64,000 bases of DNA, from assembly GCA_963773745.1 (NCBI GenBank), contig CAVZCL010000001.1, positions 434,001 to 498,000 on the forward strand, written 5' to 3'. Shown piece after piece: positions 33,446 through 43,044 of this stretch (its first letter is position 1; each line of letters opens with the position of its first letter). This DNA is from UBA5069 sp963773745 (GTDB lineage Bacteria; Chloroflexota; Anaerolineae; Caldilineales; Caldilineaceae). The notes under the pieces were generated by a model. That model did no database searches and was not told where the DNA came from. It worked only from the letters and a program-made list of their open reading frames with translations. A program made the position numbers and the translations under genes.

Positions 33446-34609
33446 TTACGCTGTGGCGCCCACGTTGCGATTGCTGCATTTCGCGTGTGCGCCTAATTGT
33501 TGCGGCGCTGCACCCGCCAGTTGGTACGTTAGCCGGCCACCGCGCGCCGTGAGGGCGTCCATGTAGGCGGCGGGCGGGATGGCCTTCTCGGGCACGAGGA
33601 CGCCCGGCTCGCTGATTGTACCGTCGAGCACCAGCTGCGACGCCGCGCCCGTTGCCCAGCCTACAGCCTCGGTGGTGGATGGCGCATAGAAGTGGATCAC
33701 CTCGTGCAAGTCCGGCCCAAGCACATCGATGCGAATCGCAAGGGCCTCACCCACAAGGCGATCAAGCTTGTGCACCCAGGGGATCATGAAGGAGGCGGCA
33801 TTGTCGAGCCAATTCAAGTCGCTGCGCAGCGAACCGGGCAGGCGCGCCAGCGCCCATGTGGACCAGTTCCACAGATCGGGCACCGTGCCAAAGGAGCTGG
33901 TCACCGTCTGCAGCTGCGGAAAGCTCTCCGCCAGGCTCCAGATTTCGGGCACCTCAAAGCCGTAGACGGGACGCCTGCCCACCGGCGGGGCAAAGTCCAC
34001 AACGTGCCGCCCGCCGTACGATGGCCTGCTCTGCCATGCGCCGCCATGCAACTCGGCGTAGGGGCGGCTGACGGCAATAAACATGGTCTGCAGCACGCCG
34101 AAGCCGCCACCGCCCGAGCCTTCACACAGGAAGTGCAGATGCACCGTGTGCGCCTGCGGATGGCGCGCCAGCGCATGTGCCACCAGCACGTTGTCAATGC
34201 CCGGGAAGGTGCCCGTGTCGATGAGCGCCGTGACACCCGCCGCACGTGCCGTGGCGTCAAATGCCAGCCGCTCGGCGGTCGCGCGCTGGTCGTCGCAGAC
34301 ATCCACGTAATTTACGCCGGCGACAATGCAGGCCAGCATAAGGCTGGCGGGGCGTGCGCGGAAAGGCCCTACGCACTGCAGCACCAGGTCATAGCCACGC
34401 ACAATCTGCACGAGATCGTCAACGGTGGCGCTGTCCAGGTCCAGCGACCGCGTCTCCACGCAACCAACCATGGCCGAAGCCGCCGCGTCCAGCCCCGCCT
34501 GACTGCGCCCGGCGAGCGTCAGTAACGCCGACGTGTTGCGCTGGAGATCGCGTGCGACCGCCGACCCGATGCGTCCGGAGCCACCAACAATGAGAAGACG
34601 CTGGGCCAT
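33446..34609 (-). CDS. Saccharopine dehydrogenase-like NAD(P)-binding protein
   Basis: 387 residues. Rossmann motif 'LLIVGGSGRIGSAVARDL' at residue 5-20, 'LTLAGRSQAGLDAAAS', then 'DLVLQCVGPFRARPASLMLA' and 'AGVNYVDVCDDQRAT', which are characteristic of saccharopine dehydrogenase/homospermidine synthase-like proteins of unknown reaction. 'GVTALIDTGTFPGIDNVLV' follows in the typical place. The C-terminal half ('GGGGFGVLQTMFIAV', 'YGFEVPEIWSLAES') fits trans-acting enoyl-reductase-like or lysine-catabolism relatives. Substrate unknown. It lies between sarcosine-oxidase-like gene and fhs on the same strand. Confidence 0.82.
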   Translation of the reverse strand: MAQRLLIVGGSGRIGSAVARDLQRNTSALLTLAGRSQAGLDAAASAMVGCVETRSLDLDSATVDDLVQIVRGYDLVLQCVGPFRARPASLMLACIVAGVNYVDVCDDQRATAERLAFDATARAAGVTALIDTGTFPGIDNVLVAHALARHPQAHTVHLHFLCEGSGGGGFGVLQTMFIAVSRPYAELHGGAWQSRPSYGGRHVVDFAPPVGRRPVYGFEVPEIWSLAESFPQLQTVTSSFGTVPDLWNWSTWALARLPGSLRSDLNWLDNAASFMIPWVHKLDRLVGEALAIRIDVLGPDLHEVIHFYAPSTTEAVGWATGAASQLVLDGTISEPGVLVPEKAIPPAAYMDALTARGGRLTYQLAGAAPQQLGAHAKCSNRNVGATA

Positions 34610-34877
34610 GCAGGTTTCACGTTCTTTGCACAGTGGCGTTATGCCAAAGGGAGAATGAGGGGCTCAATCGAGCAGGCACGCGAGCTTTACGGATGGCACG
34701 GACCGAATAGAGAACATGACTCAGGAAAGTGAACTTGAAAGGAGACACCCCACGACACATGTTCACATCCAACCCGTGCCATCCGGAAAGCCAGCGTGCG
34801 CGGCCAAAGTGAAACAAGTTTCGATTGCCCATTTGCAACACAAGGGCGCAAGGTGGGCAATCCATAGCGGTTTAAGT

Positions 34878-36056
34878 CTAGATTCTGAGTCTGCGCTCGC
34901 CGTCGGGTTGCGCCAGCGATGGGCGGGTGATCGCAAAGGCCTTTATATCATACTGGGTCACGCCATCCAGCGCCAGTTCGCTCAATATGCGCCCCACAAG
35001 GCCGGCGAATTTGTAGCCGTGGCCTGCGCCCACAAAGACGAAGATGTTGGGGTGCTGAGGCAGCGCGTCAAGCACAAAGTCGCGGTCGGGCGTCATTGCG
35101 TAGAGACAGCTCTTGGTGTAGAGCGTGGGCCCGACGAAGCGCGGAATGCGCTTGGAGAGAAATTTGTAGAGGCGCGCCTCGCGCGCTTCGTCGGGCACAA
35201 AGGTACGCGTGGCGGGCGTCACCTCGGGGCCGGAGGCATCAATGGCAGCCTTTGTCGCCACCTCATTGTAGAGCGGAAAACCGTAAATGCTCTCGTCATG
35301 CTGCCACTGGAAAATTGGAAAGCGGCCGATAATGAACTCGCGCGTGTGCGTGGTGGCGTAGTAGGTCACCTGCTCCTGCGTTACGGTAATCGGCAGGGGC
35401 GCGCCCATGCGCGCCGTCAATGCGGCGGTCCACGCGCCGGCCGTCACCACGAGGTTGGCGCATGTGAATGTGCCTTCCGCCGTGACAACCGCCACCTCGC
35501 CATCCCCCGAGATCACATCCAGCACGGCGAGCTTGTCGAGAATGGTGGCCCCGTAGAGGCGGGCAAGCGCCACGTGGCTGGCCGTTCCATAGTTGGGGTT
35601 CACCAGCCCCGTGCGCGCCTGATAGAGGACGGCAATATCCTCCTGCGGCGTGAATTGGGGGAAGCGATAGCGCAACTCGTCGGCGGTCAGCCGTTCATAG
35701 TGGACGCCCGCGTCATCCATGGCCGTGGCGTACTCTTCGACAACGGGGGCGTAGGGCCCCTCCTTGCCGGCGATGATGACGCCACCCGTCAGCCGCACGG
35801 GGTTCACGCCCGACTCGTCGGCCAGCACGGCCCACGCCTCGTAGGCATGGGGTGCGAGGTGGACGTAGCGGGCATCGTGGTATGCCAGGCGGATAATGCG
35901 TGAATGATCCTGCGAGCCGCCGTTGCCGTGGAAGAGCGGGTACTGCTCAATGCCCAGCACTTCGCCACCGGCGCGGCGTGCAAGCCAGTAGAGGGCCGCA
36001 CTGCCTGCACCTCCGCAGCCGAGCACAATTGTGGGATAGTGCGTGCGCAGTGTCAT
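34878..36056 (-). CDS. FAD-dependent oxidoreductase, monomeric sarcosine oxidase / N-methyltryptophan oxidase-like
   Basis: 392-residue DAO-family flavoenzyme that would oxidise an N-methyl or secondary amine. FAD site 'IVLGCGGAGSAALYWLARR' at residue 10-28 and 'LGIEQYPLFHGNGGSQDHSR', 'RIIRLAYHDARYVHLAPHAY' as in MSOX; second nucleotide segment 'CANLVVTAGAWTAAL'. The Cys that covalently holds FAD in MSOX is present in 'YTKSCLYAMTPDRDFVLDAL' near residue 315; 'VFVGAGHGYKFAGLVGRIL' closes the FAD domain. Its ATG overlaps the metF stop by 4 nt (ATGA), so it is coupled to a folate gene, which fits a role in demethylating amines into the one-carbon pool. The exact amine is unknown. Confidence 0.88.
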   Translation of the reverse strand: MTLRTHYPTIVLGCGGAGSAALYWLARRAGGEVLGIEQYPLFHGNGGSQDHSRIIRLAYHDARYVHLAPHAYEAWAVLADESGVNPVRLTGGVIIAGKEGPYAPVVEEYATAMDDAGVHYERLTADELRYRFPQFTPQEDIAVLYQARTGLVNPNYGTASHVALARLYGATILDKLAVLDVISGDGEVAVVTAEGTFTCANLVVTAGAWTAALTARMGAPLPITVTQEQVTYYATTHTREFIIGRFPIFQWQHDESIYGFPLYNEVATKAAIDASGPEVTPATRTFVPDEAREARLYKFLSKRIPRFVGPTLYTKSCLYAMTPDRDFVLDALPQHPNIFVFVGAGHGYKFAGLVGRILSELALDGVTQYDIKAFAITRPSLAQPDGERRLRI

Positions 36057-37114
36057 TGCCCTTCGCCTTCGTGCGGTGAGGTGGGCAGGGAGGTGGGCAG
36101 GGAGGTGGGCGGCCCTGCGTGTGCACCGTTATCCGTGGCAGCCGCCGCTGCTACAGCCGCGCGCGGGTTTACGTGCCCTGTGCGCTCTGCACCGGCCGCG
36201 TGGCGGGGGAAGAGGCCGGCGCGGTGCACAATCTCGGCCACCGTCTCTTCCTGCCTGTAGGCCATGATGTGGACGCCTGCGACGCCTGCTATCTCGCGCA
36301 CCTGCTGGATGATTTCGATGCAGATGCGCTTGCCCTCTTCGGCCTTCTGCTTGGGAGCCACGCCGGCCAGCCGTGCGACGATTGCGTCGGGAATGTGGAC
36401 GCCCGGCACTTTGGTGCGCATGAACTCGGCCGCTTTGTCGGAGCGCAGCGGCCCCACGCCCACAAGGATGAAGGCCTGCTCGTGCAGCCCCATGTCCACC
36501 GCCTGCTGCATGAAGCTGCGCAGGCGTGGCACGTCAAAGCAGTATTGCGTCTGGATGAAGCTTGCGCCCGCTGCGATCTTTTTGGCCATGCGCGGCGCGC
36601 GCCAGTCAAAGGGGGGAACAAAGGGGTTTGCGGCCGCGCCCAGGAAGAGGCGCGGCGGCGTGGAGAGCTTGCGGCCGCTGAGGAAGACGCCGCGATCGCG
36701 CATGAATGCAGCAATGTGCAGGAGCTGCAGCGAATCCAGGTCGAAGACGCGTTTGGCTAACGGCTGGTCACCTGCGCTGACATCGTCGCCGGTGAGGCAG
36801 AGGACATTCTTAACGCCCAGCGCGGCGGCTCCCAGCAGATCTCCCTGAATGGCAATGCGGTTGCGATCGCGGCAGGATATCTGGAAGACAGGCTCATAGC
36901 CGGCGCGCACCAGCAGCGCGCAGCAGCCCAGGCTGCTCATGTGGCAGTTTGCCCCTGAGCCATCGGTGGCGTTGATGGCGTCGCAGACTTCGGCGAGCAC
37001 CAGCGCGTTCTTGTAGACATCCTCGGGGTTGGCGCTGTCCGGCGCATTCAGCTCCGCCGTCACTGCAAAGCGCCCCGACCGCAACACTCTCTCCAAGCGA
37101 CTATTCGCTAACAT
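36053..37114 (-). CDS. metF: Methylenetetrahydrofolate reductase (MetF)
   Basis: TIM-barrel flavoprotein reducing 5,10-methylene-THF to 5-methyl-THF. About 353 residues. 'RFAVTAELNAPDSANPEDVY' start region, 'NATDGSGANCHMSSLGCCAL', 'PVFQISCRDRNRIAIQGDLL', 'NVLCLTGDDVSAGDQP', 'GASFIQTQYCFDVPRLRSFM' and 'HIMAYRQEETVAEIVHRAG' match the MetF type that pairs with MetV in acetogens. ATG 37114 has AGGTG 6 nt upstream; GTG 37123 is a possible alternative. The C-terminus ends in an Ala/Pro-rich tail with three 12-nt repeats (P-T-S-L). It lies between the GxxExxY element and the sarcosine-oxidase-like gene. Confidence 0.93.
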   Translation of the reverse strand: MLANSRLERVLRSGRFAVTAELNAPDSANPEDVYKNALVLAEVCDAINATDGSGANCHMSSLGCCALLVRAGYEPVFQISCRDRNRIAIQGDLLGAAALGVKNVLCLTGDDVSAGDQPLAKRVFDLDSLQLLHIAAFMRDRGVFLSGRKLSTPPRLFLGAAANPFVPPFDWRAPRMAKKIAAGASFIQTQYCFDVPRLRSFMQQAVDMGLHEQAFILVGVGPLRSDKAAEFMRTKVPGVHIPDAIVARLAGVAPKQKAEEGKRICIEIIQQVREIAGVAGVHIMAYRQEETVAEIVHRAGLFPRHAAGAERTGHVNPRAAVAAAAATDNGAHAGPPTSLPTSLPTSPHEGEGQ

Positions 37115-37125
37115 GAGAAACACCT

Positions 37126-37684
37126 GTACACAGATTTCACAGATTTGACAGATAAAGACAGATAACAGCCAGGTATCACGGGCAAGCTGCTCGACTTGGG
37201 TGAGACTTCATCCATGTAAGTGCACCTTTGCGTTCGTTGTCCAGCACCTTGCGTTCAATCTGTGGCAGTTGCACCAAAGTTGAGCAGCAATCCGACTTCG
37301 ATTTCGGTTGACTTCAAGTAGTTGAGAAGCTGAGCTCGATGGACGTCTTCAAGCTCTTCCACTGCTTTGAGCTCTAGAATGACAACGCCATTCACAACCA
37401 AATCAGCAAAAAAGTGCCCTACAGGTTGACCATGGTAATACACATGTATTGGCGCTTCAGAAACGACATCCATATTCCTGGATCGCAGTTCAACAAGCAA
37501 CGCCTGATGGTAAATCGTCTCAGAGAAACCGCAACCTAACGCATTATGCACAGCATAGAAACCCGCGATAATTCGGTATGTCAGGGCAGCGTGTTTGCCG
37601 TTTGCGTTCGCCATTTCTTCTTCCCCATTTTGATGGGAAAAGATCTATCCGCTGTTATCTGTCAAATCTGTGCTATCTGTGTAC
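37126..37684 (-). mobile_element. GxxExxY gene cassette bounded by inverted repeats
   Basis: Left end 37126-37168 (GTACACAGATTTCACAGATT then TGACAGATAAAGACAGATAACAG) and right end 37652-37684, whose complement is GTACACAGATAGCACAGATT then TGACAGATAACAG, form an inverted pair; the left arm has about 10 extra nt. The right end supplies the last codons and stop of metV; the left end is about 12 nt before the metF start. The cassette thus separates two genes that are normally adjacent. Confidence 0.65.
37255..37614 (-). CDS. GxxExxY protein (PD-(D/E)xK_3 nuclease-like)
   Basis: 119 residues. Family hallmark 'ALGCGFSETIYHQALLVELR' contains G-F-S-E-T-I-Y near residue 30-36; the nuclease-like core follows in 'GQPVGHFFADLVVNGVVILE', 'LKAVEELEDVHRAQLLNYLK' (D...E-x-K pattern) and 'IEVGLLLNFGA'. 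Function of the family is not established. Preceded by 'YRIIAGFYAVHN', also typical. ATG at 37614. It is the only gene within the inverted repeats 37126-37684. Confidence 0.88.
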   Translation of the reverse strand: MANANGKHAALTYRIIAGFYAVHNALGCGFSETIYHQALLVELRSRNMDVVSEAPIHVYYHGQPVGHFFADLVVNGVVILELKAVEELEDVHRAQLLNYLKSTEIEVGLLLNFGATATD

Positions 37685-38209
37685 TGCTGTTTCACCGTTC
37701 GCCTGGCTGGGAGGGCTCCAACCGGGCGGGGTGATTTTGTCGATTCCTTCGACCATGTTGATCCAGGAACTGGTGTTCTTGAGCGTGCGGTTGACGGGCG
37801 GCTGCAGCGTAATGATTTCGGGGCCGTAGATCGGCATCTCCTTGCTGCGCTCCCACGCCTGCACCCACACGCACATGCGCTCGGGAATGACCTCGCAGTG
37901 GCCATTGGCGCGCACGCCGCCGCACGGGCCGTTGCGCAGGTTCTTGGGGCAGGTCATGGGGCAGGTCATGCCCGTGCTGTGCAGAATGCACTGGCCGCAC
38001 ATCTGGCAATTCCAAACGTAGCCCTTGCCCACCTTCTCCACGAAGACCATTACCCGCTCCGAAGCGCTGGGCGCGACCTTCTTCATGAGAGGGTAGACGC
38101 GCTCGAAAGCCCGTACCGAAACGCCATAGATGCGCTCGAGTGTGGCGGGATGATCCTTAATCCACTCACTACCCGGCCAGCGCCGAGCTTCAGGAAGATG
38201 TATTGTCAT
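37673..38209 (-). CDS. metV: MetV-like methylenetetrahydrofolate reductase C-terminal (MTHFR_C) protein
   Basis: 178-residue iron-sulfur/zinc protein that partners MetF in the Wood-Ljungdahl pathway of acetogens and relatives. Cysteine motifs 'WNCQMCGQCILHSTGMTCPM' then 'TCPKNLRNGPCGGVRANGHC' between about residues 66 and 106 are diagnostic (C-x2-C-x2-C ... C-P-x2-C-P-K-x-L-x-x-G-P-C-G-G). 'MCVWVQAWERSKEMPIYGPE' follows, as in relatives. The last four or so codons and the stop lie in the right inverted repeat of the GxxExxY cassette, so the natural C-terminus may have been altered. ATG at 38209. Same strand as metF, 560 bp upstream of it. Confidence 0.88.
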   Translation of the reverse strand: MTIHLPEARRWPGSEWIKDHPATLERIYGVSVRAFERVYPLMKKVAPSASERVMVFVEKVGKGYVWNCQMCGQCILHSTGMTCPMTCPKNLRNGPCGGVRANGHCEVIPERMCVWVQAWERSKEMPIYGPEIITLQPPVNRTLKNTSSWINMVEGIDKITPPGWSPPSQANGETAVHR

Positions 38210-38217
38210 GAGAGCCT

Positions 38218-38567
38218 TGTTGTCGCAATACGGGAAGCTGCGTCAGAGAGCCGCGCGGGGGAGACCATGCAGCGACGTCATTGTCCCATGTGCGGGGCGT
38301 TTTGACAATGGACTGGGCGGCACGCTGTGGGGGTCATCTGTCACGTTTCGCCGGCATAGCGTCGCTCAAAGCGTTGAGCAGCGACCGTAACGGCTGCTTC
38401 CGCTGCCGTCGTCGAAGACGCGAGGCGCTTGGTCAGTTCGGCAACTGAGGCAGCCGCTACGAAACGCGCCGTGCGAATCTCGCGCGCCCAGGCAGCGCCA
38501 GCACAGGAATGAAGTGCTGAAAGTGAAGCCGGTTGGTTAACACGATCATTGGCCGAGCGCCCCGTGC
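38218..38567. other. 350-bp gap with diverged palindromic repeat, no gene
   Basis: The region 38385-38465 contains a diverged inverted repeat of the GTAGCGGCTGC/GCAGCCGCTAC type (AACGGCTGCTTCCGCTGCCG facing GCAACTGAGGCAGCCGCTAC). A short minus-strand open frame across it is made of the repeat and is not supported as a gene. Confidence 0.6.
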
Positions 38568-39227
38568 TCACGCGACTGTGCGCACGTCTACAACCTGTTG
38601 ATCGGGGATGGCGGCGAGGATGGCGCGCGCCTCCTCAGCCTCCACATTCGGAATCTTGAGGACAACGTCATAGTAGCCGGGATGGCGGCGCGTGGGGAAG
38701 GTGCCCACACCCATGACGCCCCACTGGCGCTCCACCAGCACAGCCATCAGCTTGGTGAATTCACCCGGGATGTTGCGCATGCGCACGGTGATGCGCACGC
38801 CCTCAGTGGGCAGCCCCAGCATCTCCTGGAAGGCGTGCAGCAGGTCTGTTTCGGTGACGATGCCCACGACGACGTTGTCTTCCTCCACGACGGGCAGGCA
38901 GCCGATCTTCTCGTCAGCCATGATTTGGCTGGCGCGCTCCACGGTGCGCTCCTTGGTGATTGTGACCACGTCGCGCCGCTTGATCATCACCTGGTTTACC
39001 TTGAGGTCGGCGAGATAGCGCGAAATTTCCCAGACGTTGAGGCTGCCCACAGCGTCGGACTTGAGCGAGAGCTGCTGCCGAGTGACAAGGCCCGAGAGGC
39101 GCTTGCCGCTGTCTACCACGGGCAGGTGGCGGATGTGATTCTCGGCAAGAATGCGCTGCGCTTCGGTGGCCGACATGGTGGGCGGCACAAGGATGGGGTG
39201 GCGGGTCATGCAGTCAGAGATGAGCAT
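38568..39227 (-). CDS. CBS-pair protein with C-terminal ACT-like domain (AcuB-like)
   Basis: 219 residues: two CBS domains ('MTRHPILVPPTMSATEAQRI' with 'HIRHLPVVDSGKRLSGLVTR' near residue 6-55, and 'DVVTITKERTVERASQIMAD' with 'IGCLPVVEEDNVVVGIVTET' near 85-130) and a C-terminal ACT-like domain ('ITVRMRNIPGEFTKLMAVLV', 'GYYDVVLKIPNVEAEEAR'). CBS pairs bind adenine nucleotides and ACT domains bind amino acids, so this is probably a regulatory protein. AcuB-like proteins next to one-carbon genes are known. ATG at 39227 has a weak Shine-Dalgarno; an upstream in-frame extension has no homology. It precedes metV on the same strand. Confidence 0.85.
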   Translation of the reverse strand: MLISDCMTRHPILVPPTMSATEAQRILAENHIRHLPVVDSGKRLSGLVTRQQLSLKSDAVGSLNVWEISRYLADLKVNQVMIKRRDVVTITKERTVERASQIMADEKIGCLPVVEEDNVVVGIVTETDLLHAFQEMLGLPTEGVRITVRMRNIPGEFTKLMAVLVERQWGVMGVGTFPTRRHPGYYDVVLKIPNVEAEEARAILAAIPDQQVVDVRTVA

Positions 39228-39354
39228 AGGCGTTGGGTGGCGTGCGTACTGAATCGTGAGTGTGTACAAAGGGTAATTGGTCATTGGTGCAGTCGTCATT
39301 GGAGCGTGCGCCAAATTGCGCAGACCACCGAATGACCAATGCACCACTTGCCAA

Positions 39355-41532
<2,178 letters not shown>

Positions 41533-41578
41533 CTGTTGACTCCGAAGTCATCAATTCTGGAAAACACGCAATGTTTTC

Positions 41579-41641
41579 GTAGCGGCTGCTTCAGCCGCCG
41601 TGAGTCTGGAGCGCGCCGCGTCCTCGAGAACAGCGGCTGAA
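41579..41641. repeat. GTAGCGGCTGCTTCAGCCGC-type inverted repeat (family F, copy 1)
   Basis: GTAGCGGCTGCTTCAGCCGC at 41579 faces AACAGCGGCTGA at 41630-41641, with CCTCGAGAAC before the right arm. The same order is seen at 59991-60053. Confidence 0.75.
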
Positions 41642-41669
41642 GTGGTGCGTCTCCGAAATGTGGAACCGC

Positions 41670-41810
41670 CGTAGCGGGGGGCTTGCAGCCCTCCGTTTCC
41701 AGCCTCGGCAATGTGTACGCGTTGGCGCCACGGCAGGAGACGTGACCAACGGTCGTCACGCCAGGAGACGTGACCTACAACAGCCAGAGGGCTGGAAGCC
41801 CTCCGCTACG
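41670..41810. repeat. GTAGCGG-type long inverted repeat with two 28-bp units (copy A3)
   Basis: Left arm CGTAGCGGGGGGCTTGCAGC plus CCTCCG (41670-41695) and right arm ending at 41810. Two 28-bp units, 41726-41753 (degenerate) and 41754-41781, lie in the loop; each contains GGAGACGTGACC. It occupies the spacer between dppC and the ATPase gene. Confidence 0.85.
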
Positions 41811-41831
41811 CTGGCCACTTGTGTGGGCGCG

Positions 41832-42758
41832 TTAGCGCTGATAGCGCGTAATCTCCTCGCGCAGGCCGTCTGCCATCATGTTCAGCCCGATCACCAGCGA
41901 GGAAATCGCCAGCGCCGGCCAAATGACCTGGAGTTGGTGCGTGAAGATGTCGCCACGCGCATCGTTGACCATGGAGCCCCAGTCCGGTTCGGGCGGGGGC
42001 AGGCCAATGCCCAGAAAGCCCAGCGTGCCAATGGCGAAGATGGCGTAGCCGACGCGCAACATGGCATCCACCAGCAGCGGCCCCATGGCGTTGGGCAGAA
42101 TCTCGCGGAACATGATCCAGTTGGCCGACTCGCCGCGCGTTTGCGCCGCGCGCACATAGTCGCGCCCTTTGATATCGAGCGCGAGGCTGCGGATGAGGCG
42201 CGCCGCACCGGGCGTGCCCGTCACCACAATGGCTAGAATCACCACCAGATCGCTGCGGCCAAACGAAGAGACAATCACCAGATAGAGCACAATGACAGGG
42301 AAGGCGATGAACGCGTCGAGCACCTGCATGATGCTCGTGTCCCACCAGCCGCCGCGATAGCCTGCATTCAGCCCAAAGAGCGCGCCGAGCAGCATGACGC
42401 CCAGCACGCCCCACACCACCACGCCGCCGGGAATGGTTGCGCCGCCGGGCAGCCGCGTCTTGAGGAGCACAACCTGCGTGCCGGCCATAATGCGCGACAT
42501 GACGTCGCGCCCGAGCTGGTCGGTGCCCAGCCAGTTTGTGGCGCTGGGGTTTAGATTCGCGTCAAAGAGATTTGCATTGGGCGGAAAGGGCGTCCAGATA
42601 AACGAAATCAGCCCCAGCACAACCCAAAAGAGAACAATGGCAAAGCCAACTGTGGCAATGGGCGACGAAAAGAGCACCGACACACCGCCCCACCAGCGGC
42701 GCAGCCGCGAGGGGCGTTTGGCGCTTTTCACTTTTGTTTGCTGCGTCATTGCTGTCAT
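41832..42758 (-). CDS. Oligopeptide ABC transporter permease (DppC-like)
   Basis: 308 residues. N-terminal cytoplasmic basic segment, TM1 'SPIATVGFAIVLFWVVLGL' near 30, periplasmic loop with 'NLNPSATNWLGTDQLGRDVM' (the N-W-L-G-T-D-x-x-G-R-D motif of DppC), TM segments around 'GVLGVMLLGALFGLNAGYRG' and 'FPVIVLYLVIVSSFG', and the EAA coupling loop 'RAAQTRGESANWIMFREILP'. The C-terminus 'FLGIGLPPPEPDWGSMVNDA' is standard. Works with DppB-like permease and the fused ATPase; its substrate is a peptide or similar solute. Intergenic repeats on both sides. Confidence 0.93.
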   Translation of the reverse strand: MTAMTQQTKVKSAKRPSRLRRWWGGVSVLFSSPIATVGFAIVLFWVVLGLISFIWTPFPPNANLFDANLNPSATNWLGTDQLGRDVMSRIMAGTQVVLLKTRLPGGATIPGGVVVWGVLGVMLLGALFGLNAGYRGGWWDTSIMQVLDAFIAFPVIVLYLVIVSSFGRSDLVVILAIVVTGTPGAARLIRSLALDIKGRDYVRAAQTRGESANWIMFREILPNAMGPLLVDAMLRVGYAIFAIGTLGFLGIGLPPPEPDWGSMVNDARGDIFTHQLQVIWPALAISSLVIGLNMMADGLREEITRYQR

Positions 42759-42842
42759 GAATGCTTCTCTTGGTATGCGGCAAAGCGTATCGCAAACTCA
42801 TCGCGGCGGCTTCAGTGGTGCGTCTCGAAAGTCCGCTGCATG

Positions 42843-43011
42843 CGTAGCGGGGGGCTTGCAGCCCTCCGTTTCCGGCCTCGGCAATTTGTACGCGTTGGCG
42901 TCACGCCAGGAGACGTGACCAACGGTCGTCACGCCGGGAGACGTGACCTACGGTCGTCACGCCAGGAGACGTGACCTACAAGGGCCGGAGGGCTGGAAGC
43001 CCCCCGCTACG
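42843..43011. repeat. GTAGCGG-type long inverted repeat with three 28-bp units (copy A4)
   Basis: Arms 42843-42868 and 42986-43011 pair over 26 bp with one mismatch. Three tandem 28-bp units (42899, 42927, 42955), each CGTCACGCCAGGAGACGTGA plus CC(A/T)ACGGT-type end, fill the loop. The units are themselves palindromic (GTCACG/CGTGAC). It sits between dppB and dppC. Confidence 0.9.
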
Positions 43012-43044
43012 ATCGGCAACGGCTTTTGGAGACGCGTGCGCCGC

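Noticed and set aside
34610..34877. Possible gene or regulatory RNA between two minus-strand genes
   Set aside because: No frame with coding character and no recognisable riboswitch, tRNA or hairpin was found.
38341..38571. 76-codon minus-strand frame
   Set aside because: It consists of a diverged GTAGCGGCTGC-type inverted repeat and has no family resemblance.
42899..42982. Three direct 28-bp repeats, CRISPR-like in unit length
   Set aside because: The units are immediately tandem with no spacers, are palindromic, and lie in the loop of a dispersed intergenic hairpin; no cas genes are present.
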